Positions 17,726 through 26,705 are shown, numbered from the stretch's first letter. The stretch is DNA of 64,000 nucleotides from Sphingobium fontiphilum (GCF_014196635.1 NZ_JACIEB010000005.1:187001-251000); one strand, 5' to 3'. Made by a program: numbers and translations. Notes: generated from the letters alone by a model not told the origin.

Positions 17726-18616
17726 TCAAAGGACGTTCGCGGCGATCTTTTCAAGGGCGATGCGCGCGTCTTCGACGCTTTCGATATGGGGCAGGCTGAA
17801 GGCCAGCCGGTCGGCGCCTGCGTCTTCATAGATGGTGCGCAGTTCGCGGCTGTCGTCGCCGGGGGCGAGGATAACGCCGATTTCGAAATGGGCGATGTCG
17901 CGCCCAGCTTCCTGCGCGTGGGCCATGATCCTGGCGCGGCCGCGCTTGAGATGTTCCGGCCCCGTCATGTCGGTTTCGCTGAGCGTCAGCAGGCGCGTTC
18001 CGGCGTAGGCGGGCAACCAGCCCTGGCAATGGCGGCCCACCCGTTCCAGCACGGTATCGCTGTATCCGCCCAGCAGGATCGGGGTATGCGGCCTGCGCGC
18101 CGGGCGGGGGTACATCTGGACTTCGGGAAACTGGAAGAATTCGCCGTCGAACGCGAAGGCATCCTGCGTCCACAGGCCCTTCATCACCGCGATGCTCTCC
18201 ATCGTGTAAGCCCAGCGCCGCTCGAAGCTGCCGCCACTGGCCTCGATCTCGATCCGGCTTGCGCCGCCGGTGCCCAACCCGAGCATGAAGCGTCCGTTGC
18301 TGTAAGCGTCGATACAGGCCACCTGCTTGGCCACATCGACCGGGTGCTTCATCGGCATGATCAGCACGCCGGTCGAAATCTCGATCCGCTTGGTCATCGC
18401 CGTGGCGCGCGCCGCGCCGATCAGCGGGTCTTGGTAGAACGGCACCCCGTGGGTGTGCGGCCCCTTGATCTCTTCCTTCAGCGGGCGGACGGTGTGGTGG
18501 CCCGAAGTCAGCCAGTCAAAGCCGATCTGTTCGGCCATGCGTGCGATTTCGCCCATGTCGATATCGTTGATCGGCACGCCCGGATCGGCAAAGGGCCTGC
18601 TTATGCCAATTTTCAT
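17726..18616 (-). CDS. Luciferase-like (LLM) flavin/F420-type oxidoreductase
   Basis: A 296-residue TIM-barrel oxidoreductase. Landmarks: MKIGISRPFADPGV, RIEISTGVLIMPMKHPV, the strand DAYSNGRFMLGLGTGG (the most conserved LLM segment) and TPILLGGYSD. It is full length and has an excellent ribosome binding site (GGGGAGAG). Family members are flavin monooxygenases or F420-dependent dehydrogenases. It belongs to the minus-strand operon of SDR, SnoaL, SDR, LLM, MDR and phosphatase. The protein at the window start shares the SGGRAVLGLG strand, so the two represent related but distinct subtypes. Confidence 0.88.
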   Translation of the reverse strand: MKIGISRPFADPGVPINDIDMGEIARMAEQIGFDWLTSGHHTVRPLKEEIKGPHTHGVPFYQDPLIGAARATAMTKRIEISTGVLIMPMKHPVDVAKQVACIDAYSNGRFMLGLGTGGASRIEIEASGGSFERRWAYTMESIAVMKGLWTQDAFAFDGEFFQFPEVQMYPRPARRPHTPILLGGYSDTVLERVGRHCQGWLPAYAGTRLLTLSETDMTGPEHLKRGRARIMAHAQEAGRDIAHFEIGVILAPGDDSRELRTIYEDAGADRLAFSLPHIESVEDARIALEKIAANVL

Positions 18617-18668
18617 CGTGGCTCTCTCCCCTTAGCGCGCAAGGCCGGCATGGCTGGCCCTGCGCGGA

Positions 18669-19478
18669 TTAACCGTAGAAGAACTTCATCTGTTCGGTTT
18701 TGGCGTTGACCCGTTCGCGCCGTGCGGCATTGGACGTTACGGGATCGTCTGGCGATACCGCATCAGGGTTGTATACCGGCCCGTCACCCAGTGCCTCGAT
18801 CGTACCGCGGGCCAGTGCTATCGGATCGGATGCGCCGGTCGCTTCCACCGGGATGCCGCGCCGCGCCAGCGTTTCGCGCAGCATCGGCGTATCGGCGATC
18901 TTGAACAACAGGGTAATCACGTCGACCCCACGGGGCGCAAGTTCGGCCCACAGCGACTCGCACAGGTTCAGGGCAAAGCCCTTGGTTGCGGTGTAGATGC
19001 CCGAAAGCCCCACCCCGCCAAACGCGGCTTCGGACCCGACGACGATGATCCCGCCGGGCGTTCCTGCTGCTGCGCTGTCCGCCAGGCGCTTGCCGAAATG
19101 GTTCAGCGCCTCTGTCAGAAACAGCACGTTGCGCCGGATCGTCGTGGCCCAGTGGTCGTAGGGCCGGTCGACGAAGGCCGCGCCCGATGCTTCGGCCCCG
19201 GCGTTGAACACCGCCAGCGTCAGTGGCAGGTCCGCCGTGGCGGCGGCGATCTGCGCCACCGCATCGGGTGCTTCAAGATCGAGCGAGAGCGTGCGCGCCT
19301 CCACTCCCAGCGCGCGGACGGCTGCGGCGGCGCGGGCCAGCTTGTCTTCCTGCCGGGCGATCAGCAGGCAATGCATGCCGCGCTGCGCCAGATCGGTGGC
19401 GAACGCCAGGCCAAGGCCATCGGACCCGCCGGTGATGAACGCCCATTTTCCGGGCGCGATGGCCGCCGATCGCGTCAT
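18669..19478 (-). CDS. Short-chain dehydrogenase/reductase
   Basis: A 269-residue SDR. TGGSDGLG is the nucleotide-binding motif, LIARQ at the end of strand 2 (Arg) favours NADP(H), FNAGA replaces NNAG, the Ser lies in VVGSEAAFGG and the YxxxK is YTATK. The C-terminal end is longer than usual and charged (RRERVNAKTEQMKFFYG). This resembles the SDR subgroup of HSD17B12/DltE-like ketoreductases. Its ATG shares one base with the TGA of the upstream SnoaL gene (TGATG), indicating coupled translation. Substrate unknown. Confidence 0.88.
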   Translation of the reverse strand: MTRSAAIAPGKWAFITGGSDGLGLAFATDLAQRGMHCLLIARQEDKLARAAAAVRALGVEARTLSLDLEAPDAVAQIAAATADLPLTLAVFNAGAEASGAAFVDRPYDHWATTIRRNVLFLTEALNHFGKRLADSAAAGTPGGIIVVGSEAAFGGVGLSGIYTATKGFALNLCESLWAELAPRGVDVITLLFKIADTPMLRETLARRGIPVEATGASDPIALARGTIEALGDGPVYNPDAVSPDDPVTSNAARRERVNAKTEQMKFFYG

Positions 19479-19921
19479 CAGCCGACAGCTTCCGGGTTGC
19501 CCGCCGGGTTCTTTTCGCCGGTCACGCCCATCTTGCGGTTGAGATCGTCCATGTCGAGATATTCGCGCCATTTGACGATCAGGCCATCGTCGTTGAACTC
19601 GTAGATGGCGACCATCTGGTGCGGGCAGGGGCGGCCCATGATGATTGCCGTGTCGGACCGTTCCTGCATCACCATGCGGTCGTTCGACAGGATGTTCACC
19701 TCGTTGCACTTGTTGTTGGTGGCAAAGGTCATCTGGTTGAGGATTTCGGCGCGCAGCGCTTCCTTGCCGCGGATCACCGGGCCGCCCGGCACCCACAACT
19801 GCCATTCGGCGTCTTCAGCAAAGTACGACAATATCTTCTCGACATCGGGGCGCACTTCGTCGCTGCCGTCGCCCCATGCGTCGTGCATGGCGCGGACCTT
19901 GTTTTCCAGTTCGATACCCAT
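19478..19921 (-). CDS. SnoaL/limonene-epoxide-hydrolase-like protein
   Basis: A 147-residue SnoaL-superfamily protein. It has the long first helix (ENKVRAMHDAWGDG), the WQLWVPGGPVIRGKEALRAEI segment, and the strands MVAIYEFNDDGLIVKWREYLDMDDL. The KWREYLD end resembles limonene-1,2-epoxide hydrolase-like members, as does the protein at 49243 (FWREYWDMLD). The start at 19921 has AAAGGAAAA upstream; the longer in-frame start at 19987 lies inside the upstream SDR. Sandwiched between two SDRs, it may hydrate, dehydrate or isomerise an intermediate. Confidence 0.82.
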   Translation of the reverse strand: MGIELENKVRAMHDAWGDGSDEVRPDVEKILSYFAEDAEWQLWVPGGPVIRGKEALRAEILNQMTFATNNKCNEVNILSNDRMVMQERSDTAIIMGRPCPHQMVAIYEFNDDGLIVKWREYLDMDDLNRKMGVTGEKNPAGNPEAVG

Positions 19922-19970
19922 CGTGTTTTTCCTTTGCGATAACCGGGTCGGGGGGCGGAGCGGGCGCGGG

Positions 19971-20780
19971 TCAGGAACCCGCGGCAAGCGCGCGGGTCAC
20001 GCTGATGAACGGTACGGTGCAGCTTTGCCCGCCATCGACCGGATAGAGCATGCCGTTGACATAGCGTGATTCGTCTGATGCCAGGAACAGCGCCATCGCG
20101 GCGATGTCTTCCGGTTCGCCGATGAACGGCGTGTTGAGCACATCGAGAAACAGGCGGTCCATTTCCGGCGTGGACCACTGGATCTTGGCCGGAGTCTGCG
20201 TCGGGCCTGGGAGGATCGCATTGCTGCGGATGCCCTGCTTGCCATATGTCGCGGCGATCGCCTGGACGAACCAGTTGAGTGCGGCCTTCGACGAGCCATA
20301 GCTGTAGGCGGTGATATCGCCGCCCATTGAGCTGCCCGATGACGTGGAGATAATCGACCCGCGCCCGCGTTTCAGCATGTGCGGAATCGCCAGCTTGCTG
20401 GCGATGACCGCGCCCAGCACGTTGACGCGCAGGTTCGCCAGGAAGATTTCCGGGTCGAACTTGAGGAAGTCCATGTCGCGCATGGCGTGTTCGGTGTTGG
20501 TGTAGAGCGCGTTGTTGAACAACACGTCGATCCGGCCGAAATCGGCGACCGTGGTGTCGATCATCCGGGCCAGATCGCCCTCGCTGCCCACATCCACGGC
20601 GATGGCGCGGGCCTTTCCGCCAGCGGCGATCAGTTCCTGGGCAACGGTTTCTGCCGGCTCAGCGCGGATATCGGCGACAATCACCGTGGCGCCTTCGCGC
20701 GCAAACATTGCGGCGCTGGCGCGGCCGATCCCGCTGCCTGCGCCGGTGATGATGCAGACCTTGTCCGCAAGTCTTGCCAT
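19971..20780 (-). CDS. Short-chain dehydrogenase/reductase
   Basis: A 269-residue classical SDR: TGAGSGIG cofactor motif, VADIRAE (Asp after strand 2, NAD preference), FNNALY in place of NNAG, Ser in STSSGSS, and YGSSK as YxxxK. The VDGGQSC end is normal. The start ATG at 20780 has AGAGGAG 8 nt upstream. It is the promoter-proximal gene of the minus-strand operon, facing the TonB-dependent receptor. Candidate hydroxy/keto interconversion enzyme; substrate unknown. Confidence 0.9.
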   Translation of the reverse strand: MARLADKVCIITGAGSGIGRASAAMFAREGATVIVADIRAEPAETVAQELIAAGGKARAIAVDVGSEGDLARMIDTTVADFGRIDVLFNNALYTNTEHAMRDMDFLKFDPEIFLANLRVNVLGAVIASKLAIPHMLKRGRGSIISTSSGSSMGGDITAYSYGSSKAALNWFVQAIAATYGKQGIRSNAILPGPTQTPAKIQWSTPEMDRLFLDVLNTPFIGEPEDIAAMALFLASDESRYVNGMLYPVDGGQSCTVPFISVTRALAAGS

Positions 20781-21088
20781 GTCCAGTGCTCCTCTGCGCC
20801 ATGCGACGCGTGTTTTCAGCACAGGTTGCGGCTTTCCCGCCGCCTGTTACCTGTCGAATGGCTGGTGTTGGTGCGAATGACCGCCACGGATGCCATTGCG
20901 GTGCGCGTGTTTCCGCTGCGTCGTTGCGGTTGTCCGCGGCCATCGCATCGCATGCTGCACGCAGGCCACACCTGTCCGACGAAACGGGATGGCAGGTTCC
21001 ATATCCTTCCCAAAGACAGGTTATTGATGCTCCCGACAGCGACAGCGAGTGCGTCAGAAAAAAACATTTACATTCTTTGGGAGGGCTT
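20781..21088. promoter_or_regulatory. Divergent promoter region with four ACCTGT/ACAGGT hexamers
   Basis: The 308 bp between the SDR operon and the TonB receptor contain no gene. The hexamer ACAGGT or its complement ACCTGT occurs at 20821-20826, 20849-20854, 20970-20975 and 21016-21021. The receptor's ribosome binding site GGGAGGG is at 21079-21085, behind an AT-richer stretch (21058-21078). A shared regulator binding the hexamers is a plausible reading but not shown. No convincing -35/-10 pair could be assigned. Confidence 0.4.
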
Positions 21089-23503
21089 ATGATGATTCAC
21101 TGCCGTACTAAGGGCCTTGTCGCGCTCTTGCTGGCGACAACCGCAACCCCCGCTTTCGCGCAGGACGCCACGGCCACGCCGCAGCAGGCGGACGAAGGCG
21201 TCGCCGCCACCGACCAGACTTACGGCGATATCATCGTCACCGCGCGCCGTACTGCGGAAAACATCCAGTCCACGCCGGTTTCGATCACCGCCTTCGGCAC
21301 CGAATCGCTGCGCCAGGCGCAGGTCCGCGATACGCAGGATCTGCTGTTCAAGACGCCGGGCGTGTTCCTGGCCGGTTCGGGCGGGCGCGAAAACTCGAAC
21401 TTTTCGGTCCGCGGCCAGTCCAAGGCGCTGGCGGGCAACAGCGCGCCCGGCGTGATCAGCTATTTCGCCGACGTGCCCGCGCCGACGCTCGGCTCCAGCA
21501 TCCCGACATATGATCTGGCCTCGGTACAGGTGCTCAAAGGGCCGCAGGGCACCCTGTTCGGCCGCAACACCACTGGCGGCGCGATTCTCTATTACCCGAC
21601 CATGCCGACCTACGATCTCGAAGGATATGTGCAGGCGACTTACGGCAGCTACAATGCGGTGATCGGCGAAGCGGCCATCAACCTGCCGATCGTTGACCAG
21701 AAGGTGGCGCTGCGCATTTCGGGCCAGTACCAGAAGCGCGATGGTTGGACGAAGAACATCGGCGTGGGCAAGGATGCCGACGATCTCAATTCGCGCGCGA
21801 TCCGTGGCACGCTGCTGCTCGAACCCTTCGAAGGGCTGAAGAACACCACGATCGTCGATTACTATCGCAACCGGTCGACCGGCGGCGGCTCGGTTCTGGT
21901 CGATGTCTTCTCCGGCCCCAATGCGCTGACCGCCACGGGCACGCTGGCTGCGGCGCAGGCCCAGCTTGCCGCCCAGCGCGCGCGCGGCATCCGGGTTATC
22001 GACTCCGATGTCGATGCGTTTGAACGTGCCGAACGGTTCGGCGTCACCAACCGCACCGAAGTCACGCTTTCCGATGCGTTCCAGTTGGTCAACCTCTTCG
22101 GGTATCGTCGCACGAAGGTCGATTATTTCTCCAGCGTTGATGGCCTGCCTACGCTGATTTCCGATGGCACGGGCGCGATCCCCAGGGGGCTTCCGGTCAT
22201 GGTCGTCGGCGGCCGCCAGACCTCCGACGTGGAACAGATCACCAACGAATTGCAGTTCAAGGGCACCGTGGCCGACGGCAAGCTGGACTGGCTGGTTGGC
22301 GGGTTCTACCTCAAGAGCAAGCCCAAGGGGCCGACCGGCACCTACATCCCGATCTTCATCCTGCCCGGCTTCACCAATGCGCCGTTCAACTACGGGTTCT
22401 TCACCGAAACCAGCAAGGCGGTGTTCGGCAACATTACCTACAAGCTGGATGGCATTGCCGATGGCCTGCGCTTCAACGCCGGGTTCCGTCATACCTGGGA
22501 TGAAATCAGCGCCTGCGTCGGCGGCGGCACTTCGCCCAACCCGGTACTTAGCCCGGCGGATTGCAACAATGCCGTTCCCGCCATCGTCAACAGCAGCGTG
22601 AACCGCACCAAGTCCAAAGCCCCGACCTGGACCATCGGCCTTGACTGGCAGGCTTCGGATGAACTGTTCGTCTATGCCGTGACCCGTCGCGGCTATCGCG
22701 CCGGTGGCATCAACAGCCCGACGCTGGCCGGCCGCCTGCTGCCGTTCCAGTCGTTCAGCCCGGAAAAAGTCACCGATCTTGAGTTCGGCGTGCGTTCGGA
22801 CTTCAAGGTAGGAAATGCTGAAGTAAGGCTCAACGCTTCGCCTTTCGTGGGCTGGTACAGCAACGTGCAGGTCCCGGTTTCCGGCCTGAACACGCAAGCC
22901 ACCTGTAGCACCACGGCCCCCGGCGGCACCGACGCGCCGCGTTCGCCCGACGGCGATTGCAACGCGGCCAACGATCCGAGCGGCGGCACCTTGCTCGTCA
23001 ATGCCGGTTCGACCAGGGTCAGCGGGATCGATCTTTCCGCGCGCATCGCACCGACCGCCACCCTGGCGTTCGAGTTCGGCGCGACGCTGCTTGATCTCAA
23101 GACCCGTTCGCTGACGGTGCCGACCGATTTGCAGCCCTATCTGCGCGTGCTGGAAGTGCCGTTCAACCTGGTCGCGCGCCAGACGCTGACCGCCGGTCTC
23201 CGCTGGACGCTGCCGGTTCCCGAAAGCATCGGCAAGACGGTGTTCAGCACCGATTTCTACCACTCCAGCAGCGTGCAGTCGTCGGACGCGGTCCTGCCCC
23301 CCTACGTGCTGGTCAACGCGCGCCTCGATATCGGCAACATTGCCGGAACCGGGGTGGACGCCAGCTTCTTCGTGCGCAACCTGTTCGACCGCGAATATCT
23401 CGCGTCGAGCAACGTCGGCTCGAACCTGCTTGGCGTGCAGAGCGGATTCTACGGGGCGCCGCGCACAGTGGGGGGCGAACTGCGCTATCGCTTCGGCAAC
23501 TGA
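21089..23503 (+). CDS. TonB-dependent outer-membrane receptor
   Basis: An 804-residue outer-membrane transporter. An N-terminal signal peptide ends in TPAFA before QDA (cleavage near residue 25). The TonB box DIIVTARR is near residue 48, a plug domain (VSITAFGTESLRQAQVRDTQDLLFKTPGV, here described in parts; LKGPQGTLFGRNTTGGA) follows, then a beta-barrel ending in GGELRYRFGN with a terminal aromatic and Asn. The start is the first of two ATGs at 21089/21092, behind GGGAGGG. Length is typical of sphingomonad receptors for hydrophobic or complex organic substrates. It is the only transporter in the window and so the likely entry point for the degraded compound (inference). Confidence 0.95.
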   Translation: MMIHCRTKGLVALLLATTATPAFAQDATATPQQADEGVAATDQTYGDIIVTARRTAENIQSTPVSITAFGTESLRQAQVRDTQDLLFKTPGVFLAGSGGRENSNFSVRGQSKALAGNSAPGVISYFADVPAPTLGSSIPTYDLASVQVLKGPQGTLFGRNTTGGAILYYPTMPTYDLEGYVQATYGSYNAVIGEAAINLPIVDQKVALRISGQYQKRDGWTKNIGVGKDADDLNSRAIRGTLLLEPFEGLKNTTIVDYYRNRSTGGGSVLVDVFSGPNALTATGTLAAAQAQLAAQRARGIRVIDSDVDAFERAERFGVTNRTEVTLSDAFQLVNLFGYRRTKVDYFSSVDGLPTLISDGTGAIPRGLPVMVVGGRQTSDVEQITNELQFKGTVADGKLDWLVGGFYLKSKPKGPTGTYIPIFILPGFTNAPFNYGFFTETSKAVFGNITYKLDGIADGLRFNAGFRHTWDEISACVGGGTSPNPVLSPADCNNAVPAIVNSSVNRTKSKAPTWTIGLDWQASDELFVYAVTRRGYRAGGINSPTLAGRLLPFQSFSPEKVTDLEFGVRSDFKVGNAEVRLNASPFVGWYSNVQVPVSGLNTQATCSTTAPGGTDAPRSPDGDCNAANDPSGGTLLVNAGSTRVSGIDLSARIAPTATLAFEFGATLLDLKTRSLTVPTDLQPYLRVLEVPFNLVARQTLTAGLRWTLPVPESIGKTVFSTDFYHSSSVQSSDAVLPPYVLVNARLDIGNIAGTGVDASFFVRNLFDREYLASSNVGSNLLGVQSGFYGAPRTVGGELRYRFGN

Positions 23504-23538
23504 TCGCAACGCGGTCCGGCATCGGAAGGGGAACGGGA

Positions 23539-24912
23539 ATGGCTACGCAGACACTACCGCTTCCCACCGATGCCATGGACCGCAAGGTCTTCGACTGGCT
23601 GGGCGCGAACATCGGGCCGGTCACCGCGTTTGAACGGCAGCCGCGCTGGCGGCCGGGCTGGAACGTGGTGGTCGAACGCGATGGCGCGCCCTTGCCGCTG
23701 TATGTCCGCGGGCCGCGCGGGGATACCTATGTCTCGCCGGTGGACATGTTCCAGGAGGCGGAAATCCACCGCGTCTTCGAACGCCACGGCATTCCCGCGC
23801 CGCGCGTGCACGGGATGATTCCCGATCCGCTGTGCATCGTGATGGACATGCTGCCCGGCCGCATCAACAGCGGCGCGATCGCCGATAAAGCGGTTCGGGC
23901 AAAGGTGCGCGATCGCTTCATCGCCATCATGGCCGATGTGCACCGCCTGCCGGTGGAAGCTTTCGCCGCCGCCAACCTGCCGGTGCCGCGCACGCCGCGC
24001 GAGATCGCGCTCAACCTATATGCCCCGTCCGAAGCGATCTTCCGCGAAAGGATCGCCGGGCGACCCTGGCCGTTGATGGAGTTCGCCTGGGCCTGGCTCA
24101 ACCGCAACATCCCGCAGGACCGCACGCGGGCGACCTTCGTCAACTATGACGGCGGGCAGTTCCTTTACGATGACCAGGGCGAGGTGACCGGCCTGATCGA
24201 CTTCGAAGTATCCTCGCTCGGCGATCCGGCGGCAGAGCTTTCGGGCATGCGGCTGCGCGATTCCTCCGAGCCGCTGGGTAACCTGACCGCGCTGGTGGAG
24301 CGGTACGAGGCGCTGAGCGGGGACCGCATTCCGCGCAAGCTGATCGAGTTTCACACCGCCGGTTTTTGCGCGGTGAACGGCTTCCTGATGTGGCCGCTGA
24401 TGTTCGACAGCGCGCCGGAACAGGACTATCTTGCCTATCTCAACTATTGCGTCGGCACGAGCCGCTGGATGATCCGGGCGATTGCCGATCACATCGGCGT
24501 GGCGCTGGTCGATCCGCCGGAGCCGACCGAACAGCAGCTGGGTTTTGCCCAGGGGTTCCGCCATCTTGTGCGCCATATCGAAGCCTTCCCCGGCGGCACC
24601 GCTGCCGAAGACTATGCGCGCGACGCCGCTGCGCACCATGCGTTCTACATGGGGCGGCTCAACGCCTATGGCCTGTCGGTGCGCGAAGCCGATCTGGCCG
24701 ATGTTGAGCGGCTGACCGGTATCCGCCATGCTGACTGGGACAGTGCGCAGGCTGCGCTCTCGGCGTGGGTCGCAACCGCGGGCGCTGAAGCCGATGCTCT
24801 GCTGGTGCAGCATTTCCATAACTGGCTGCAGCGCCAGGCCTTTATCCTGCGCGGTTGCGGCCCGGCATCGTTCCTCCCCGCGCTCGACCTCCAGCCGATC
24901 CTCGATCGCTGA
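23539..24912 (+). CDS. APH/ACAD10-like phosphotransferase-fold protein with altered catalytic loop
   Basis: A 457-residue paralogue of the proteins at 1192 and 6875. It has PRWRPGWNVVVERDG, LYVRGPRG, GIPAPRVHGM, CIVMDMLPG and the metal site LIDFEVSSLGDP. The catalytic loop is NYDGGQFL: Asp retained, canonical His and Asn missing, Gln at Asp+3. The C-terminal helical extension (about 300-457) is conserved in length across the three paralogues, with an RHADWDSAQAAL-like segment here. It follows the TonB receptor by 35 bp on the same strand, with AAGGGGAACGGG as ribosome binding site, so it may be co-expressed with uptake. Confidence 0.75.
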   Translation: MATQTLPLPTDAMDRKVFDWLGANIGPVTAFERQPRWRPGWNVVVERDGAPLPLYVRGPRGDTYVSPVDMFQEAEIHRVFERHGIPAPRVHGMIPDPLCIVMDMLPGRINSGAIADKAVRAKVRDRFIAIMADVHRLPVEAFAAANLPVPRTPREIALNLYAPSEAIFRERIAGRPWPLMEFAWAWLNRNIPQDRTRATFVNYDGGQFLYDDQGEVTGLIDFEVSSLGDPAAELSGMRLRDSSEPLGNLTALVERYEALSGDRIPRKLIEFHTAGFCAVNGFLMWPLMFDSAPEQDYLAYLNYCVGTSRWMIRAIADHIGVALVDPPEPTEQQLGFAQGFRHLVRHIEAFPGGTAAEDYARDAAAHHAFYMGRLNAYGLSVREADLADVERLTGIRHADWDSAQAALSAWVATAGAEADALLVQHFHNWLQRQAFILRGCGPASFLPALDLQPILDR

Positions 24913-24919
24913 ACGTGCG

Positions 24920-24950
24920 GCCCTGAACGGATAGGGGAACTGATCAGGGC
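24920..24950. terminator. Weak inverted repeat between convergent genes
   Basis: GCCCTGA at 24920-24926 pairs with TCAGGGC at 24944-24950 around a 17-nt loop, in the 46-bp gap between the convergent phosphotransferase-like and TetR genes. There is no T run, so if it ends transcription it is not a canonical intrinsic terminator. Confidence 0.3.
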
Positions 24951-24958
24951 GGGCTGGC

Positions 24959-25633
24959 TCAGGCTTGGTTGCCCAGCGCCGCCAGCACGAAGCCAATGCT
25001 GTTGGCCTGCCATGCCGCGGCATCCAAGCTGCGGCCTTCCTGCGTGCGCGATACCAGCAGAACCATCGGCGAATGGGCGAACCATGTCGTCACCAGGCTG
25101 AAGATGACCCAGAAGAGCCCGTCGGCATCGGCATCGGCGCGGAACGACCCGTCGGCGCGCCCGCGCTCCACTATCCGGCCGAGCACTTCGTCGATCAGTT
25201 TGCGTAGTACGGTGGCCAGCGGGCTTTTGCTGCCCACATGCACGAAGTTGTGCTGCGCTTCGTCGATAGTCATCTGCGCGATCTGCGGGCGTTCGACGAA
25301 TTCGGCAAACATGTTGACCATGAACAGTTCCACAGCGTCGCGCGGCGGCATTGTATCATACTGGGTGCTGCCGATGAACACGATGGTTCGTTCGGCCGCT
25401 TCTTTCAGGATCACGCTATAGAGGTCCGATTTGCTGCCGAAATAATAATACAGCAGTTGTTTCGACACGCCGGCCCGGCGGCAGATGGAATCGACCGTGG
25501 TGCCATCGAAACCGTGGGTTGCGAACTCTTCCTTCGCAGCGTCGAGGATGTCGGCAATGGTCGTGGCGTTGGCGGCGCGGCGACCGCGCACGGCGGTGGT
25601 GGCTGAAGCGGGACAGTCCTGGCTTGTCGGCAT
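24959..25633 (-). CDS. TetR/AcrR family transcriptional regulator
   Basis: A 224-residue TetR-type repressor. The N-terminal domain has TTIADILDAAKEEFATHGF and the helix-turn-helix TTVDSICRRAGVSKQLLYYYF, a textbook match; the rest is a helical ligand-binding domain with an ALGNQA end. The ATG at 25633 has GGGGAGAGG upstream. An inverted repeat, GGTCAGG-N8-CCTGACC, lies at 25650-25671 in its own leader, a good autoregulatory operator candidate. It is divergent from the SDR-led operon at 25877, which may be a second target. The ligand is unknown. Confidence 0.93.
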   Translation of the reverse strand: MPTSQDCPASATTAVRGRRAANATTIADILDAAKEEFATHGFDGTTVDSICRRAGVSKQLLYYYFGSKSDLYSVILKEAAERTIVFIGSTQYDTMPPRDAVELFMVNMFAEFVERPQIAQMTIDEAQHNFVHVGSKSPLATVLRKLIDEVLGRIVERGRADGSFRADADADGLFWVIFSLVTTWFAHSPMVLLVSRTQEGRSLDAAAWQANSIGFVLAALGNQA

Positions 25634-25649
25634 CTCTCGACCTCTCCCC

Positions 25650-25671
25650 GGTCAGGTTGCACGCCCTGACC
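25650..25671. promoter_or_regulatory. Inverted repeat GGTCAGG-N8-CCTGACC, candidate TetR operator
   Basis: Perfect 7-bp arms with an 8-nt spacer, 16 bp upstream of the TetR start and within the divergent region facing the SDR at 25877. Size and position are typical of TetR-family operators. The rest of the region 25672-25876 shows no other element I can support. Confidence 0.5.
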
Positions 25672-25876
25672 AAGCGTTGAATTATTGCCTTATGCGATAG
25701 CTGCCGGGCACCCTAAACACAATGGCAGCGAAGCGCCGGACTCGTCGCCCAGGCGATGATCCTGCCGGGCTGGCGGCACTTTGCCGGTGCCGGCGGGGTC
25801 CGTTGCCGGGCCAATGATCGCAAAAGCGGCCCTGCCTGAATTGCCGAAAACCGAAACACGGGAACGAGAGGAAAGC

Positions 25877-26689
25877 ATGTTGTTTGGAAACCTGAATGAT
25901 CGCGTGGCGATTGTCACCGGATCGGGCGCCAATATCGGGGAAGCCTGCGCCAGGGCGCTGGCCGGGGCCGGGGCGCATGTCGTGCTGGCCGATATCAACC
26001 TGGCCGCCGCGCAGGCCGTAGCCGACGATATCATCAAAAACGGCGGCAGCGCGATGGCGCATGTGCTTGATCTTGCCGAAGAAAGCAGCGTGATCGCGCT
26101 GGTCGCTGCGGTGATGGCCAAGTTCGGGCGGATCGACATTCTGCACAACAACGCCGCCGATACCCGCCCCGATTTCATGGCCAAGGACCATTCGATTCCC
26201 GACATGACGGTCGAGGTGTGGGACCGCACCTTTGCCATCAACACGCGCGGGCCGATGCTGATGATCAAGCATGTTGCCCCGCACATGATCGCCGGAGGCG
26301 GCGGATCGATCATCAACACGGGGTCGGGTTCGGCCATTCTGGGCGATGTGTTCCACCCGGCCTATTCCACATCCAAGGGCGCGCTGCACACGCTGACACG
26401 CAATGTCGCGGCGCAGCTTGGCCGTCACAACATCCGCTGCAACGCGGTGTTGCCGGGCCTTGTGCTGAGCAAGGGCGCGCGCGAGATCATGACCGCCGGC
26501 GAGATCGACTTCATCCAGCGTCATGTGATGCTGCCACGACAGAGCAAGCCCGAAGACATCGCCGGGCCGGTGCTGTTCCTGGCATCGGATGCGGGCAGCT
26601 TCGTCACTGCGCAGGTGTTCAGCGCCGACGGCGGGATCGTCCATCATGCGCCCTATTTTGCCGATGTCATGGCCGCGGCCGGGAACTGA
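25877..26689 (+). CDS. Short-chain dehydrogenase/reductase
   Basis: A 270-residue SDR with TGSGANIG as the glycine motif, VLADINL (NAD-type Asp), HNNAADT, the Ser in NTGSGSAI and YSTSK as YxxxK. The C-terminal part reads VFSADGGIVHHAPY, close to the SDR at 51097 (ISGGGLIHQPHY) and suggesting a subgroup with a shared His-rich tail. The start at 25877 has GAGAGGAAAG; an earlier in-frame ATG at 25781 is poorly supported. It opens the long plus-strand cluster that contains the beta-oxidation genes and is divergent from TetR. Confidence 0.9.
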   Translation: MLFGNLNDRVAIVTGSGANIGEACARALAGAGAHVVLADINLAAAQAVADDIIKNGGSAMAHVLDLAEESSVIALVAAVMAKFGRIDILHNNAADTRPDFMAKDHSIPDMTVEVWDRTFAINTRGPMLMIKHVAPHMIAGGGGSIINTGSGSAILGDVFHPAYSTSKGALHTLTRNVAAQLGRHNIRCNAVLPGLVLSKGAREIMTAGEIDFIQRHVMLPRQSKPEDIAGPVLFLASDAGSFVTAQVFSADGGIVHHAPYFADVMAAAGN

Positions 26690-26705
26690 TCCACAGGAGA
26701 CGCAG

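Noticed and set aside
21068..23509. 813-codon open frame antisense to the TonB receptor
   Set aside because: Low-complexity shadow; the sense frame has signal peptide, TonB box and barrel end.
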